Source of the DNA: JBBABP01 sp041657585 | Lineage (GTDB): Bacteria > Patescibacteriota > Gracilibacteria > Absconditabacterales > Absconditicoccaceae | Direction: 5' to 3' | DNA length: 9,448 bases | NCBI GenBank assembly: GCA_041657585.1 | Contig: JBBABP010000042.1 | Location: forward strand, 1-9,448 | Shown: piece by piece, positions 8,051-9,448 of the stretch | Numbering within the stretch: position 1 is the first letter of the stretch | Layout of the letters: each line of letters opens with the position of its first letter | The notes under the pieces: generated by a model | Told to the model about the DNA's origin: nothing | The model's input: the letters and a program-made list of their open reading frames with translations, nothing else | The model's database searches: none | Translations under genes and position numbers: made by a program

Positions 8051-9300
8051 ACCAAAGGCTCAATAATATTTTCTTCAACAGTTAATCCACGAGCAACTTT
8101 CTTTATAATTGGCAAAGAAACCCAAATCAAAATTAAATTAAATATTGGCACAAAAATAAAAAATCAGATTAATCAAATTTTAAAATAATTATTAAAAACA
8201 TAAGCAAAAAATGCAAATAATATTATCAATCAGAATAATTTAAATATTTTTTTGTAATCAATAACTGGAGAAATTTTTTTTCTAATTCAAACCAATATTG
8301 CTCAAAACATAAAAATTATTTCTATAAATACTTGAGTAATCACTCATCCAAGCAATCAATATTTTGGTATTATCAAAACTCACAAAGGGATTCATAAAAT
8401 AACTCAAACTAAATTAATTGGTAATAAAACATTTTGTTTATCAACAGCTACAAATAAATAATTATAAACTTGTTTAATAAAACTAGCAAATAAAACTAAT
8501 CATAAAAAAGGTAAAATCTGATTTGATCATCGATGCCAAATTGTGTCAAACGATCATAAAAATGCTTTTCAAGATACTGCTAAAATAATCCAATCAGAAA
8601 ATATCCAAAAATTTATAGCAATAATGGTGCCAATCCAAAAAATTAAAATGAAAAAATTTCCAAAACTTTTTAGTTTATCAACTAAAGAATAATTAGAAAT
8701 TTTATGTAAAATACTATTTCAAAGTGCAGATGGGATAATCAATAAAATTTCCACTAAAGACAAAGATAATGCTCGCATTCAAGTATAATCATGTCATGAT
8801 GATGTAGGGAAAAACCATCAAAGAAAAATCAACACTATCAAAGTATGAAAACTACTCAAATAATAAGACACACCATATTGTCGATTTTTTTTTATAATAT
8901 CTTTTGTAAATTTTCGATCAAATTTTATTTTCAGTGGCAATATTTTTTTTGCTCTTATATGAATTTCTATATTTTGTCATATACTACTTACGACAACTGA
9001 AAACATAATAAGACAAAAAGCCAAAATAGATAAAGAACTTCAATTGAAATTAACGTTTCTAAAAAACAAATAAACAACTGGAACTAAAATAATTATTTGA
9101 GAAAGTCTAGCTGTAATTAAAGTAAAACTAAGTTGTTCCATTCTCCAAAAAATCTGCAAAGGAAGTTGTTGAATACCAGCAAACATAAAACTAGCAGAAA
9201 AAATAAGCCCAAATGGCAATCACCAAACTAAATAAGGATTAGAAGTATATGCTGGTAAAAAATAAGCAACAACAATCGCAACTAAATAAACAAAAGACAT
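8047..9300 (-). CDS. Polysaccharide/lipid flippase (MOP superfamily), truncated frame
   Basis: A 417-residue, highly hydrophobic protein with around ten or more membrane segments, starting at the first ATG after an in-frame TAA (9382-9384). Features typical of Wzx/RfbX-type oligosaccharide flippases: YLVWGLPFGLIFSASFMFAG, QIFWRMEQLS, IIPSALGNSI, the Lys-rich cytoplasmic turn IKFD.KFTKDIIKKN before a new helix bundle, LFVAVDKQNVLLPINLVG and IIPKYGLLGGVITQVFIE. These proteins flip lipid-linked sugars across the membrane for envelope glycan assembly. The family usually runs to 450-500 residues; the missing N-terminal helices correspond to the open frame beyond the TAA, so this may be a broken gene rather than a natural start. 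Its stop codon overlaps that of the convergent DHH/S1 gene. It contains four CGA codons, discussed in findings. Substrate unknown. Confidence 0.8.
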
Positions 9301-9381
9301 AATAATAACTCTTGTTCATACAAACTTTCAATATTCAGATTTTAATTCTTCATTATTTGGATCTTTTGATTTATCTTTTAT

Positions 9382-9448
9382 TTATCACAATCTTTTAACT
9401 GCCAAAACATAAAGTCACAAATCAGCCAAAGCAGTACAAATAGAAAAA
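9382..9448 (-). pseudogene. 5' part of the flippase gene, ended by in-frame TAA, runs off the window
   Basis: In exactly the flippase frame, the bases upstream of the TAA encode FSICTALADLGLYVLAVKRLG. The ADLGLY...VKR pattern is typical of the region after the first helices of polysaccharide flippases. The frame then meets TAA and continues as IKDKSKDPNNEELKSEYGKFVGTRVII, again family-like, up to the ATG at 9300. A single-base change (to CAA, GAA or AAA) would rejoin the two parts. Either the gene is inactivated or the base is a sequencing/assembly error. Confidence 0.6.

Noticed and set aside
1..9448. UGA as tryptophan (code 4)
   Set aside because: TGA sits on invariant glycines while TGG is used for Trp in the same genes.

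Overview
The window reads as genomic DNA from an ultra-small bacterium of the Candidate Phyla Radiation that uses genetic code 25 (UGA = glycine), i.e. Absconditabacteria (SR1) or Gracilibacteria (BD1-5). Under the standard code almost every gene is shattered by TGA. With TGA read as Gly, six long genes appear and nearly fill the window. The TGA codons fall on invariant glycines: both Gly of the ABC signature LSGGQ and both of the Walker A GSGKS in the SbcC-like ATPase, both of SGGH and AGGVSAN in TsaD, and the GISGTP loop of the DsbA-like protein. All six genes end in TAA. The DNA is extremely AT-rich, and I saw no convincing Shine-Dalgarno sequence before any start.

Layout. (1) Minus strand, 6-2546: a complete SbcC/Rad50-like SMC-type ATPase. 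(2) 2547-2891: a divergent intergenic region carrying an out-of-place GC-rich block with two hairpins. (3) Plus strand, 2892-4190: a two-gene operon of a small single-pass membrane protein of unknown function and a membrane-anchored DsbA-like thioredoxin-fold protein. The N-terminal halves of the two proteins look paralogous. A strong intrinsic terminator follows at 4226-4262. (4) 4263-4377: a convergent intergenic stretch with a partial copy of the GC-rich repeat and four tandem 7-bp units. (5) Minus strand, 4378-5544: tsaD, essential for the t6A modification of tRNA, enlarged by two low-complexity insertions that carry identical 45-bp repeat copies. (6) Plus strand, 5642-8050: an 802-residue protein with a degenerate DHH-phosphoesterase-like core and a C-terminal S1/OB RNA-binding domain. 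(7) Minus strand, 8047-9448 (runs off the window): a polysaccharide/lipid flippase of the MOP superfamily whose reading frame is cut by an in-frame TAA. Genes 6 and 7 converge and share the four bases of their stop codons.

These are mostly unrelated housekeeping or cell-envelope functions: DNA end processing, periplasmic thiol chemistry, tRNA modification, possible nucleic-acid or nucleotide hydrolysis, and envelope glycan export. I see no defence system, CRISPR array, tRNA, rRNA or transposase. The points most worth a second look are the DHH-like/S1 protein, the repeat-laden tsaD, the interrupted flippase, the duplicated anchor-linker module, and a hint that CGA may be read as tryptophan in the flippase. 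All identifications rest on reading the sequence; no database search was possible.
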